NCBI RefSeq assembly: GCF_900537175.1
Contig: NZ_LS999833.1
Span: 682,001-746,000 of the forward strand
Length of the DNA: 64,000 nucleotides
From: Lentilitoribacter sp. Alg239-R112
GTDB taxonomy: Bacteria > Pseudomonadota > Alphaproteobacteria > Rhizobiales > Rhizobiaceae
Reading direction: 5' to 3'
A model generated the notes under the pieces. That model worked only from the letters and a program-made list of their open reading frames with translations. It was not told where the DNA came from and searched no databases. Made by a program: the position numbers and the translations under genes. Within the stretch, counting starts at the first letter, position 1. Every line of letters starts with the position of its first letter. This document shows, piece after piece, positions 25,866-34,737 of this stretch.

Positions 25866-27230
25866 TTAAATAGATCGAATGATCGGTTTGCTGCTTTTAT
25901 CTAGCAGTAGTGCCGTGACCGCCCAGACCAAAGCATCTAACCTATCAGGCGATCCACCACCGAGAAGTCCTTGGTGCGTGAAATTGCACATTTGGTCTTC
26001 AAGGCTGTCCAGACCATCTAAATGCCAAACTTTACCCTGTTCATATAAGGCTGCGACAGGCTCAGCACGAAGCCACTTTCCTCGTGAAGCTCGAACCATT
26101 TGAATGGGTAATTGTGCGTCGCTCGCGTGAAGTACTGACTTTACCATATCGCCGCCCTGATTTACTTCTGCTACGATAAGGTCTGCATCAAAATCTTGAT
26201 AACACTTGGCTGTAATATTCGCCCATTGACTGGGTGTAGCTTGTTCGATTGATGCATCTTTTAAGACAATGGCATGTCCCCGGCTATTTAGCCCGACCAC
26301 AACTATGCCACAACACGACCCTTGCGCTTTCGATGAAGCAGGCGGGTCGACTGCAATAACAATTCGCATTAATTGTGGCATTTCAGTCAGGCGCAATTCG
26401 TCAAGTCGATCCCTCGTCCAGAGCGTACCTTCTTGGTCTTCTAAAATCTCGCCGTTTAACTCTTGCCTACCAAGACGAGTATTTCCATAACGAGATCTCA
26501 CATTTGCTAAGAAGTTTTTCGCTAAGTTTTCAGCATTGTCATCTGTTCGCATTTTGACTATCGCAGTATTTTTATCTGCCATAATGGCTTTTAATAATGC
26601 GATTGGTTTAGGTGTCGTTGTCACGAGTTGGCGTGGATTTTCACCCAGTCGCAATCCAAATTGCAGCATATCCCAAGTCTCTTGCGGATATTGCCATTTA
26701 CATAACTCGTCACACCAAGCCGCATCAAATTGCGGACCTCGCAGGCTTTCAGGGTCTTCAGACGAGAAAATTTGCGCAATAGCACCGTTTGGCCAAACCA
26801 AACGTCGTCGCGTACTTTGATAAAGTGGACGATCATGTTTTGCAATATTCAAGATGCCGCTGTCACCATCCACCATAATCTCACGGGCATCACTCAGTGT
26901 TTCAGCAACAAGCGCTATTCGACCGCAGTTTAGTCCGTCTAAAACGTGACCTTGACATGTGGCAATATTGTGCACCCATTCTGAGCCTGCGCGCGTTTTT
27001 CCTGCTCCACGGCCACCTAATAACAGCCAGATAAACCAGTCGCCTTGAGGCGGTAGTTGTTCCGTACGCGCGTTAAGTTGCCAGTCATTGACTAGCAATT
27101 GAAGTTCACGTCTATCAAGCTTAGAGAGAAACTCGTCGACCTTTTTATTGAAGAGGCTTCTATTTTTGTTTCTGCTCCCTTTTCGCTGCTGCGAGGATGA
27201 GGGTTTTGACTTTTTCTCTAAGCTTGTCAT
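25866..27230 (-). CDS. GTA terminase large subunit (gp2, TerL)
   Basis: About 454 residues. The ATPase domain has Walker A WLLLGGRGAGKTRAGSEWV, the adenine-binding-side segment GRIALVAETLSDAREIMVDG, and DAAWCDELCKW with DE as Walker B. The nuclease domain follows with VIAVDPPASSK and LIVAEVNQGGDMV. It packages host DNA into GTA heads. A GTG start at 27239 is possible, but the ATG at 27230 directly follows GAGG. Its beginning overlaps the end of the upstream small gene by 71 bp. Confidence 0.95.
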   Translation of the reverse strand: MTSLEKKSKPSSSQQRKGSRNKNRSLFNKKVDEFLSKLDRRELQLLVNDWQLNARTEQLPPQGDWFIWLLLGGRGAGKTRAGSEWVHNIATCQGHVLDGLNCGRIALVAETLSDAREIMVDGDSGILNIAKHDRPLYQSTRRRLVWPNGAIAQIFSSEDPESLRGPQFDAAWCDELCKWQYPQETWDMLQFGLRLGENPRQLVTTTPKPIALLKAIMADKNTAIVKMRTDDNAENLAKNFLANVRSRYGNTRLGRQELNGEILEDQEGTLWTRDRLDELRLTEMPQLMRIVIAVDPPASSKAQGSCCGIVVVGLNSRGHAIVLKDASIEQATPSQWANITAKCYQDFDADLIVAEVNQGGDMVKSVLHASDAQLPIQMVRASRGKWLRAEPVAALYEQGKVWHLDGLDSLEDQMCNFTHQGLLGGGSPDRLDALVWAVTALLLDKSSKPIIRSI

Positions 27231-27450
27231 GTGCCTCACGATTTATTTCATCTTCAATCGCCACTTGTTCCTGGCGCAAGGATTTTGTCATCTGTTCAAT
27301 TTTGTCCAATGTGCGGATGATGAGCGAAATAGAATTAACCGCTGCATCATGTTTTTTATCATCAAACTCTATCTTGGATAATTGATCGTGAAGCTGCGCT
27401 CTTGCCTGCGATAATGCAGCAAGTGTTTCTTCTTCATCTGATGTTTGCAA
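27160..27450 (-). CDS. GTA gp1, putative small terminase subunit
   Basis: A 96-residue, highly charged, mostly helical protein (SDEEETLAALSQARAQLHDQ ... IEQMTKSLRQEQVAIEDEIN ... LREKVKTLILAAAKREQ). It lies directly before TerL, where GTA clusters carry g1, the small terminase-like DNA-binding subunit. The coding frame has only a TTG start (27450), and the nearest purine-rich sequence is distant, so its translation may be weak. This is the first gene after the operon promoter at 27521-27557. Confidence 0.75.
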   Translation of the reverse strand: MQTSDEEETLAALSQARAQLHDQLSKIEFDDKKHDAAVNSISLIIRTLDKIEQMTKSLRQEQVAIEDEINREAHDKLREKVKTLILAAAKREQKQK

Positions 27451-27471
27451 AACGGAGAATACCTACTGCCA

Positions 27472-27500
27472 ACAATATGCTGGAAGCTACTGCATATTGT
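27472..27500 (-). other. Leader hairpin upstream of GTA gp1
   Basis: Perfect inverted repeat ACAATATGC / GCATATTGT with an 11-base loop, in the predicted 5' leader about 22 bases before the first GTA start codon. It is not followed by a T-run, so it is not a typical terminator. It could modulate translation of the TTG-started first gene, or be an operator. Confidence 0.55.
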
Positions 27501-27520
27501 GTTGTTTCAATTTTGGGATG

Positions 27521-27557
27521 ATGACAGTTTTATATCAAACGACCTGTCATTAGTCAA
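27521..27557 (-). promoter_or_regulatory. Sigma70-like GTA operon promoter with overlapping operator
   Basis: On the minus strand TTGACT (27557-27552) and TATAAA (27534-27529) are separated by exactly 17 bp, each matching consensus at five of six bases. An inverted repeat, ATGACAG (27550-27544) and CTGTCAT (27527-27521), has one arm in the spacer next to the -35 and the other just after the -10. That suggests repressor control. The next gene downstream is GTA gp1. Confidence 0.7.
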
Positions 27558-27568
27558 GGATTATTTTC

Positions 27569-28048
27569 CTATTTAGTTTGTTGATTTTTGTCTTCATACG
27601 TTTCGCCCGGCCACGAAACAATGTAATCTTCATATTCTTCTGGCTCCATTCCATCTTCAGATACTGTTCGTGAACGCGCTGAAATTCCAGCCTGATGGAC
27701 GGTTTCGGGATCACCTGAAATCAAGGGATGCCACCAGTAAAGATCATGATTTTCTGAAATTAAACGATAAGCACAAGTTGCAGGCAACCAAGATAATTCT
27801 CGTACCTCATTTGGTGTCAACTGCACACAATCTGACACTTTTTTTTGCCGGTTTGCATAGTCATTACAGCGGCAAGATTGATCGTTGAGCAACGTGCAAG
27901 CAACGTTGGTCCAGACAATCTCACTGGTATCCCAATCTTCTAATTTGTTTAAACAACAGCGTGCGCAACCGTCACAGAGCGATTCCCACTCTACCTCATT
28001 CATATTATCAAGTGATTTCGTCTTCCAAAAGGGCAAGTCATCCGTCAT
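27569..28048 (-). CDS. YcgN/UPF0260 family cysteine-cluster protein
   Basis: A 159-residue cytoplasmic protein. It has [20 protein letters not shown] near residue 25, [18 protein letters not shown], and [37 protein letters not shown]. The Cys pattern and LPxTCAYR with WHPLxSGD are those of the YkgJ/YcgN family, thought to bind Zn or an Fe-S cluster. Exact role is unknown. It lies directly upstream of the GTA promoter on the same strand and is divergent from the penicillin-binding protein gene. Confidence 0.9.
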   Translation of the reverse strand: MTDDLPFWKTKSLDNMNEVEWESLCDGCARCCLNKLEDWDTSEIVWTNVACTLLNDQSCRCNDYANRQKKVSDCVQLTPNEVRELSWLPATCAYRLISENHDLYWWHPLISGDPETVHQAGISARSRTVSEDGMEPEEYEDYIVSWPGETYEDKNQQTK

Positions 28049-28211
28049 TTTGCATACTCATATATCAGTCCAATTCAACATCTTTGGACAAGGCTTGCGC
28101 GATAAATATGCCACTTAAGTAAAAGATCAAGCGAAATGATCGTGTATTTTGCTTGTTCTTCGCGTAAAAATGCGGCAAAAACATTCAGGATGAGAAGTCG
28201 AAAAGAAGCTT

Positions 28212-30395
28212 ATGTCAGAACTAAATAAAAAGCCCAAATTTCTCACGCGAATAAAACTGTTTTTCTTGCGGTTCGATTCATGGATTGATTCATCCATTTG
28301 GGGGTCGTTCAGAAAGTTAAGCGACACATGGGAAAACCTTACAATTTTTTCTCATAAATTTCGTGTTACCGGTTTTAAGAAGGTATTAATTGAAGTCGTT
28401 GAGGAAGCCGCTAACCTAGGCACGGTTGGACTTGTTCTTCTACTTGCGCTTGCTCTCCCATCGTTTGAAGCCACGAATGGAAATTGGCGCGCTCAAGATG
28501 AGTATTCGGTTACTTTTCTTGATCGCTACGGTAATGAGATTGGACATCGTGGGAACATTCGGGAAGAATCGCTACCTATAGATCAACTTCCTGAACATCT
28601 TGTTCAAACTGTCCTTGCAACGGAAGACCGTCGCTTTTACCAGCATTTCGGCCTTGATTTCATCGGTCTTGCCCGCGCAATGGCTGAAAATGCCCGTGCC
28701 AATTCAGTTGTTCAAGGCGGTTCAACACTAACGCAACAATTAGCAAAAAACATATTTCTGACGAACGAAAGAACACTTACTCGCAAAATAAAAGAAGCAT
28801 TTCTTTCCCTTTGGCTCGAAGCCAACCTTTCCAAAAATGAAATCCTGCAACTTTATCTTGATCGAGCTTATATGGGCGGTGGCGCATTTGGTGTCGGAGC
28901 GGCCGCACAATTTTACTTCGGCAAAGATGTGCAGGATGTCACTCTTGCGGAAGCTGCGATGTTATCGGGCCTTTTCAAGGCTCCTGCAAAATATGCGCCC
29001 CATGTGAATTTACCCGCAGCTCGCGCGCGCGCGAATGAAGTTCTGACCAACCTTGTACAGGGCGGAATGATGACTGAAGGGCAAGTCGTCGGCGCGCGGC
29101 GCAATCCGGCAAACGTAATTGATCGTGGCGATGTTGAAAGCCCCGATTTTTTTCTAGATTGGGCCTATGATGAGGTTAGACGCATAGCTGCTGGCTATGG
29201 CCAGAAAGCACTGGTTGTAAGAACAACCATTGATCTTGCATTACAAGGTGCATCTGAGATTGCAGTCGAAACAGGCCTACGTGAATTAGGTCAACGCTAT
29301 CGAGTAGGCCAAGGTGGGGCGGTTGTCATAGAGCACGGCGGCGCAGTACGTGCCATGGTTGGTGGTCGGGATTATGGCAGAAGCCAATTTAATCGGGCAA
29401 CAAGTGCACTTCGTCAACCGGGTTCATCGTTCAAACCTTATGTTTATGCACTCGCGATGGAAAATGGTTTTACACCACAATCAATTATAAGTGACGGCCC
29501 CATTACGTGGCGCGGCTGGTCGCCTCGAAATTACGGACGATCCTACTCTGGCCGCGTTGACCTTACACGAGCATTGGTCAAGTCCATTAACACCGTGCCA
29601 GTTCGTCTTGCTCGCGACCATTTGAGTATCCCAAAAATTGCAGAAAAAGCAGTTGCTATGGGCATTCAATCAACTGTACATGCCAACAAGACTATGCCGC
29701 TTGGAACATCTGAAGTTACAGTGCTAGACCAAGCAACGGGATATGCTGTATTTCCTGCGGGCGGCCTTGAGTCCAATCGACATGGAGTTGCGCAAATAAT
29801 GAATTATGAAGGGAAAGTCCTTTATGATCATAACAAAGATGCGACGAAGCCAAATCGGGTGTTAACTGAAGAAGCAGCGAACGCAATGAATCAAATCCTG
29901 AGCCAAGTTCCAGAATGGGGCACTGGACGTCGCGCGAAGCTGGAAGGCATTAAAACTGCAGGAAAAACAGGAACCACTCAGGCTTACCGCGATGGTTGGT
30001 TTGTTGGATATACTGGCAACTTTACATCTGCAGTGTGGTTCGGCAATGATGACTTCACCTCCACTGCCCGCATGACAGGTGGCTCACTACCTGCAATGAC
30101 CTTCAAACGGATAATGGAATTTGCACACCAAGGCATCGAGTTGCGGGCAATTCCGGGAATTGAAGATGCATTACCAGAAACATTTGGTCCCTTGATTGCC
30201 GTTAAGGATGATGGAAGTGATAATATTTCACTTCCTTCGCGTGCACGGATTCTAAACCGCCAGGCAGCAGAAGCCCTACGTGAATTAATGAAAGAGTTTG
30301 AGGTAACAAAGACAACAGAACAGCAATCTGAAAAAACTCCTGATGAATTTGCTGTCCTTAATCAGAGTACGGCCCCTGTGAAAATTTCTCAATAA
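28212..30395 (+). CDS. Class A penicillin-binding protein (transglycosylase/transpeptidase)
   Basis: A 727-residue bifunctional peptidoglycan synthase. A cytoplasmic N-terminus of about 70 residues and one membrane helix (near residue 80) are followed by the GT51 domain. It shows TVLATEDRRFYQHFG (catalytic Glu138), QGGSTLTQQLAKN and RKIKEAFLSLWLE. The transpeptidase domain has PGSSFKPYVYA (nucleophile Ser405), KSINTVPVRLA (SxN) and KTAGKTGTTQAYRDGWFVGYT. It is related to the rhizobial PBP1 group. The two downstream genes follow closely and may be cotranscribed. Confidence 0.95.
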   Translation: MSELNKKPKFLTRIKLFFLRFDSWIDSSIWGSFRKLSDTWENLTIFSHKFRVTGFKKVLIEVVEEAANLGTVGLVLLLALALPSFEATNGNWRAQDEYSVTFLDRYGNEIGHRGNIREESLPIDQLPEHLVQTVLATEDRRFYQHFGLDFIGLARAMAENARANSVVQGGSTLTQQLAKNIFLTNERTLTRKIKEAFLSLWLEANLSKNEILQLYLDRAYMGGGAFGVGAAAQFYFGKDVQDVTLAEAAMLSGLFKAPAKYAPHVNLPAARARANEVLTNLVQGGMMTEGQVVGARRNPANVIDRGDVESPDFFLDWAYDEVRRIAAGYGQKALVVRTTIDLALQGASEIAVETGLRELGQRYRVGQGGAVVIEHGGAVRAMVGGRDYGRSQFNRATSALRQPGSSFKPYVYALAMENGFTPQSIISDGPITWRGWSPRNYGRSYSGRVDLTRALVKSINTVPVRLARDHLSIPKIAEKAVAMGIQSTVHANKTMPLGTSEVTVLDQATGYAVFPAGGLESNRHGVAQIMNYEGKVLYDHNKDATKPNRVLTEEAANAMNQILSQVPEWGTGRRAKLEGIKTAGKTGTTQAYRDGWFVGYTGNFTSAVWFGNDDFTSTARMTGGSLPAMTFKRIMEFAHQGIELRAIPGIEDALPETFGPLIAVKDDGSDNISLPSRARILNRQAAEALRELMKEFEVTKTTEQQSEKTPDEFAVLNQSTAPVKISQ

Positions 30396-30413
30396 TGCAC
30401 GGAAGGCTTTAGC

Positions 30414-30998
30414 TTGTTACGTATCCCATTGCTCATCTTGATTGCGCTGGCCATCACCTTTCTAGGCGCCGTGCAAGTTTCACTTTGGGCGCTCGATGCT
30501 ACACGCGGATTTGGAGGCTTGAGCGTAAATGGTTGGACGGCTTATCCTGATATTCAGACAATTGATGCTGACCCCTATGCGAAAGCCCATAGAGCAAATG
30601 ATGGTCACTTATTGCTTGGGCGTGCGGAAGGACTTGTCTTTCGTGCAGATACAGATCAAAATGAACAAGCTTTAAATGCAAGATGCCGATATCTGGTTGA
30701 GGGGCGCGTACCGCCTTCTCTCTTCTGGACATTACGTGCAACTTATCCTGATAAAACGTCTCCTGAACTGCCGGTGGGTTGGCCAAGTGTGGTTAATGCT
30801 CACAAAGTACTTAAAGATCGAAACGGGAATATTTCTATAACGCTTTCATCTTCTGCAGAGACAGGTAACTGGCTTGCTTTGGCTCAGAACGGTACATTCG
30901 AACTTCAACTTACACTGATAGATACTCCCACATCTAACGACAGTGGCATTCGAGAATTTGAAATGCCGAGCATAGTTCAGCTGGAATGTGCATCATGA
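30414..30998 (+). CDS. DUF1214 domain protein
   Basis: A 194-residue protein with an N-terminal membrane helix/signal (PLLILIALAITFLGAVQVSL) and a periplasmic beta domain. The stretch SSAETGNWLALAQNGTFELQ resembles the end of DUF1214 domains. The start appears to be TTG, 18 bp after the penicillin-binding protein stop and preceded by GGAAGG. It is paired with a DUF1254 protein, an association seen in other rhizobia. Function is unknown; envelope location is inferred. Confidence 0.8.
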   Translation: MLRIPLLILIALAITFLGAVQVSLWALDATRGFGGLSVNGWTAYPDIQTIDADPYAKAHRANDGHLLLGRAEGLVFRADTDQNEQALNARCRYLVEGRVPPSLFWTLRATYPDKTSPELPVGWPSVVNAHKVLKDRNGNISITLSSSAETGNWLALAQNGTFELQLTLIDTPTSNDSGIREFEMPSIVQLECAS

Positions 30999-31534
30999 CC
31001 AAAACAATAATTGCGATTATGACCGGGTTAATAGGTGCTGCGGTTCTACACATCCTAATCATTCTGGTTTTGCCGCTTTATACAGGCAGCGATGCATGGA
31101 GCAAGATTATAAATTTAGGTCCGGAAAATGAGTTCCATGTTCTCGCCAACCAAAAAAACTCTACTGGATTGTATAACGAAGATATCCATATTCAATCGGC
31201 GGCTTGCTACTTTGACCTTGAAGCTGGTCCTGTACAAATCGTAGCTGATAAATCAACCGACATGTGGACATTTGGTGCATTTGATGCCGATGCGAATGAA
31301 GTCTTTAGCATGAGTGCGCGCTCATCTATCCGCGGAGACGTCAATTTTTTGATAGTTACGAGAGCTCAGATTTTAGCTCTAAAAAGCGAAGAACCTGACC
31401 TTGTTTCCAGATCAATTGCCATCGAAGTGTCTGATACCCAAGGTTATGTAGTACTTAGGGCGATAGCGCCGGATTTTAGCCAAGTATCAGAAGCACGTAG
31501 TTTTTTATCAAGCGCATCTTGCGCTATTCTTTGA
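30995..31534 (+). CDS. DUF1254 domain protein
   Basis: About 179 residues. An N-terminal hydrophobic segment (IIAIMTGLIGAAVLHILIILV) precedes a soluble domain with LEAGPVQIVADKSTDMWTFG and NEVFSMSARSS, the DUF1254 pattern (GPVxIxA...W...D). The ATG at 30995 overlaps the DUF1214 stop (ATGA), implying coupled translation and a functional pair. A slightly earlier ATG at 30986 lies in the same frame but the overlap start fits better. Confidence 0.8.
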   Translation: MTKTIIAIMTGLIGAAVLHILIILVLPLYTGSDAWSKIINLGPENEFHVLANQKNSTGLYNEDIHIQSAACYFDLEAGPVQIVADKSTDMWTFGAFDADANEVFSMSARSSIRGDVNFLIVTRAQILALKSEEPDLVSRSIAIEVSDTQGYVVLRAIAPDFSQVSEARSFLSSASCAIL

Positions 31535-31567
31535 GATAGCTGAAGCCAAACTCAAGCATTCATGTTT

Positions 31568-31750
31568 TCATGCACCAGTACGCTTTATCTTTGGTGCACG
31601 CTCATTGCGCTTTGATCGTTTATTCTTTTTGTTCGGCGGACGTTCATATCTCACGCCGGTGAAGAATAGAATTTTTGCAGGTTCTTTTGGTTGAAACCCT
31701 TGAGGCCTATCTACAGGTTCATAATCTAACAAACGTATTATTTTTGCCAT
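31568..31750 (-). CDS. Small basic hypothetical protein
   Basis: A 60-residue protein beginning MAKIIRLLDYEPVDRPQGFQ and containing AKILFFTGVRYE, then a Lys/Arg-rich tail (NKKNKRSKRNERAPKIKR). I believe similar short proteins occur in other rhizobia, but I cannot name a family. Base composition and start context agree with coding. The tail suggests nucleic acid or ribosome contact; this is a guess. Confidence 0.6.
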   Translation of the reverse strand: MAKIIRLLDYEPVDRPQGFQPKEPAKILFFTGVRYERPPNKKNKRSKRNERAPKIKRTGA

Positions 31751-31921
31751 TTAACCGTCTCCAGTTTGTGGACAGATGTACGCCTTAATTTTCATCCGTA
31801 GTAATATCCCTATTAAGCAGGCCCATAGTTAATGAAACGCTAACACTTTGACTATAATCTGACGATTAATGTAAGTGGTTTTGGGCTTTTCTATGAGTAA
31901 CAAGCCTGTGTTTTTGAGTGA

Positions 31922-31951
31922 GATATCAGTGTTATGACGATTTCTGATATC
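31922..31951. promoter_or_regulatory. Inverted repeat upstream of the DUF2336 gene
   Basis: Arms GATATCAG (31922-31929) and CTGATATC (31944-31951) are perfectly inverted with 14 bases between them, ending 10 bp before the start codon, just ahead of the GGGGG ribosome site. It may be an operator or an mRNA hairpin affecting initiation. Confidence 0.5.
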
Positions 31952-31961
31952 GGGGGTAAGT

Positions 31962-33464
31962 ATGAGTAAAATGTCTTATTGCTTTAGGGATTTAGAAAAC
32001 GTGAGCGAAGATCAACGAAAATCAGCAATCCTTTTGGCGCTTGTCGCACGGATTGATGAACTACGAGAACCCAACCCGGCGGAAGCAAAAAAAGTCAGTG
32101 AACTTTTTGTCCCGTTATTCGACACAGCACCACTAGATACCAAGCGCCAAGTCGCATCTGCACTTTCACGCTGTACTTTTGTACCAACTAGAATTGCCGA
32201 ATGCATCTGCATGCAGGCCTTAGAAATTTCTGCCCCATTTCTGTCACACTCACCAGCCGTAACAAATCCTATCCTTTGTTATGTTATTGCCAAGAAGAGT
32301 GAATATCACGCGCGCATCATCGCAAAACGTAGCAATTTGCATCGCAGTGTCGTTCGCTCATTAGAAGCACTGGATGACCATGGTGTAAATCTCGCACTTC
32401 AGCTACGCGGGTATAAATCTGATAATGCGATGCATATTGAAAACGCGGAAACGCGTATCTCAATGAGAGAACCAGCACAGAATGCCTCTATTCAGGTGGG
32501 AGAGCTTGAATTGTTCACTGGCGATGCTGATCTGTTCCCTGAAAAAGTTCTCGCTGTTATGGCGCGTAAGCTTGAAGCAAAAGCTGTTGCCATGAGAGAG
32601 CAACTAACCAGCTCGGCTACCTTAAATCAAAAAGCCATTCCGGTCTTGCAGCCAAAAGTTCAGGCAACAACCAAATCTCGTTTTGAGATAAAAATACGCA
32701 CTAATGAGGATACCATATCTCAAGAGGCTAACCTCACAGTCGAGCAAACAGAAAATACTGATATTGAAAATCAAATATCAGACTCTGAGGCTATTTCAGA
32801 TAAACAATTTGCAGCAGAAGAACACCTTCGACAAACGCTGCGCGATCTTGCTACTGGTGACATTACACCCGAAGATGCTGAAATACTGCAAACAGCTCAC
32901 GATAATGGTCAATTTGCCGATATAGACGCGGATGAAATTCTCATTCCGATTAACCAGAATGAAATTCAACATCGTAGACATGTGAAACTGCTATCTAAGC
33001 ACGTGTATAACAATCATGTTGGTTACTTCACCACTGCTTTAGCTGACGCTATTGGGTCAAGTTACTCACTTGCCGAACGTATAATGAGCGACATGACCGG
33101 ACGCCAATTGTCCATGACTTTTAATGCCATCTTTATGCCAAAGGATATGTGTATTGAAGCGCTTAATAAGTTCTTCCCACATGTAAGTATGATGGAAGGT
33201 ACCGAAGAAGGTGCTGAAACATTACTCCAGAACTGGCACCATGCACCATCACAAGAAAAACTTATTACATGGCTGCGTGCTGATAAGCTTACAAGCAAAA
33301 CGGTGGTCGCAGAATTGTCTATGACGGATGCAGATATAGACTATAGCTCAATCGATATTAGCGACTTACCCTATGCAAAACCAGTCGCAGATAATGCCGA
33401 TATTATATCGAAATGGAACGATGAGGATTTGGAAGATGACTGGTTGGAAGCAATAAACAACTAG
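31962..33464 (+). CDS. DUF2336 domain protein
   Basis: A 500-residue cytoplasmic protein. The N-terminal half has HEAT-like helical repeats typical of DUF2336: RKSAILLALVARIDELREPN, KRQVASALSRCTFVPTRIAE, ALEISAPFLSHSPAVTNPIL and IIAKRSNLHRSVVRSLEALD. The central part is a variable acidic linker and the C-terminal part a second helical domain ending in acidic residues. Related proteins occur in alphaproteobacteria, where some are linked to cell-cycle control. Its role here is not known. Confidence 0.85.
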   Translation: MSKMSYCFRDLENVSEDQRKSAILLALVARIDELREPNPAEAKKVSELFVPLFDTAPLDTKRQVASALSRCTFVPTRIAECICMQALEISAPFLSHSPAVTNPILCYVIAKKSEYHARIIAKRSNLHRSVVRSLEALDDHGVNLALQLRGYKSDNAMHIENAETRISMREPAQNASIQVGELELFTGDADLFPEKVLAVMARKLEAKAVAMREQLTSSATLNQKAIPVLQPKVQATTKSRFEIKIRTNEDTISQEANLTVEQTENTDIENQISDSEAISDKQFAAEEHLRQTLRDLATGDITPEDAEILQTAHDNGQFADIDADEILIPINQNEIQHRRHVKLLSKHVYNNHVGYFTTALADAIGSSYSLAERIMSDMTGRQLSMTFNAIFMPKDMCIEALNKFFPHVSMMEGTEEGAETLLQNWHHAPSQEKLITWLRADKLTSKTVVAELSMTDADIDYSSIDISDLPYAKPVADNADIISKWNDEDLEDDWLEAINN

Positions 33465-33491
33465 TTCTTAAGTTTGCTTGTATTATTTTAT

Positions 33492-33836
33492 CTATAATAT
33501 TTTGAGATATCTCTCCGGATCATCAGTTTCGATCTCGGCAATCCAAATATCACTATCAAAAGACTTCTCGCGAGCCAATTTTTGATCAACCTCGGACTCA
33601 GTTGCATTTTCAAGTCTGATTTCAAAACAACGATCAGCCGTCTCGCCCTCTGTCAGTGATTGCGGTGCTGGTGAGAGTAGCATCTGACTGCGATCGCGCT
33701 TTAAAACACGAATGAAGATAGCACCAGCGTCCTCAGCACCTTTCTTTTCAATAGCACCTGCAAGACCGTCACTAAACAAGCGGCGCGTGAGGGCTGAAAT
33801 ATAGATTGCTGATTTTACTCGCAATTTGGGTACCAT
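33492..33836 (-). CDS. DUF1491 family protein
   Basis: A 114-residue protein with the family start LRVKSAIYISALTRRLFSDG, then AGAIFIRVLKR, SPAPQSL and the closing SFDSDIWIAEIETDDPERYL. This order is characteristic of DUF1491, a small alphaproteobacterial family of unknown function. It is convergent with the DUF2336 gene and lies 28 bp downstream of the peptidoglycan-binding protein gene on the same strand. Confidence 0.87.
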   Translation of the reverse strand: MVPKLRVKSAIYISALTRRLFSDGLAGAIEKKGAEDAGAIFIRVLKRDRSQMLLSPAPQSLTEGETADRCFEIRLENATESEVDQKLAREKSFDSDIWIAEIETDDPERYLKIL

Positions 33837-33864
33837 ACTTTCAAGTTAGAGCCAAAGCAGTCAG

Positions 33865-34737
33865 CTAAAGAGCCCCTGTACTCTTCAAAGTATCCAGAAT
33901 AACCTGACTTGGTGAACCAGTTACAGGAAGACGGTAGTGTTTTTCAAATAACCGAATGGCATTTCTTGTTTCTTCCCCAATTAAACCGTCAACTTCGATA
34001 TCAGGATAAGCTGCTTTTTTGAGCCCAATTTGGATTTTGCGCACCATTTCATTAGACAACGGCTGACTATTGGAAATTTCGTTGGCCTTCGGTTTGGCAG
34101 GGCTACCTGCTTCTTTCCGCGCACTAACTTTTTTGATCTGTTGCAACATTTTCTTTGAAACGGTTACATCAATTGGATAGCCATGCCTGATCTGAAATTT
34201 CTTTATAGCAGCGCGGGTATTTGGTCCCGTTAGCCCATCAACGGAATCGAGGTAGATATTTTGCTCTGAAAGCTCTCTTTGAATCGCTAGAACAAGTGTG
34301 TCGCCTTTGAATTCATCATTATCCTGAGGCTCGACGACCCTTTGTTCGAGTGCAGATCGTTCCTTGGTGAGGACAGGAACCGGCAGCTTTACGCTAGATG
34401 TCTGGATGTCATCACTATGGGAAACGCGGTAGGTTGTACCGTTCTCACCCTTTACTCCCATTAATTCTCTTTCGACTGTTCGCCTAGACGGAATAGGACG
34501 CGTTGAGCCTGAAATTAGATGTTGTGGCCCACGCATATTCAATATAGGAGCCGGATGCTCTGTTTTTTGATAATGAAGCGCATTGGAGGCAATAAAGCTG
34601 AAAATAATGATAAATGCCGTTCCTCCGCCGACAATGGAGGGGTGTTTAACGACTAGTTGTCCGACACTCGATAGTAATTCACTAAAGAAGCTATCTCGCT
34701 CACGCTTGACATGAATAGGTCCAGCTCTATGCGACAT
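33865..34737 (-). CDS. Membrane-anchored peptidoglycan-binding protein
   Basis: About 290 residues. A cytoplasmic basic N-terminus is followed by a membrane helix near residues 38-55 (SIVGGGTAFIIIFSFIAS). A linker and two peptidoglycan-binding (PG_binding_1) domains follow. Each shows the family pattern: LSEQNIYLDSVDGLTGPNTR (with AIKKFQIRHG) and LKKAAYPDIEVDGLIGEETR (with AIRLFEKHYRLPVTG). The ATG at 34737 follows AAGGAG and overlaps the kinase stop by 11 bp, so the two are coupled. It may convey cell-wall status to the kinase or be its output. Confidence 0.85.
   Translation of the reverse strand: MSHRAGPIHVKRERDSFFSELLSSVGQLVVKHPSIVGGGTAFIIIFSFIASNALHYQKTEHPAPILNMRGPQHLISGSTRPIPSRRTVERELMGVKGENGTTYRVSHSDDIQTSSVKLPVPVLTKERSALEQRVVEPQDNDEFKGDTLVLAIQRELSEQNIYLDSVDGLTGPNTRAAIKKFQIRHGYPIDVTVSKKMLQQIKKVSARKEAGSPAKPKANEISNSQPLSNEMVRKIQIGLKKAAYPDIEVDGLIGEETRNAIRLFEKHYRLPVTGSPSQVILDTLKSTGAL

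Noticed and set aside
13544..27450. Prophage instead of GTA
   Set aside because: Only head, packaging and tail genes in GTA order occur; there is no integrase, repressor, replication or lysis gene, and composition looks host-like.
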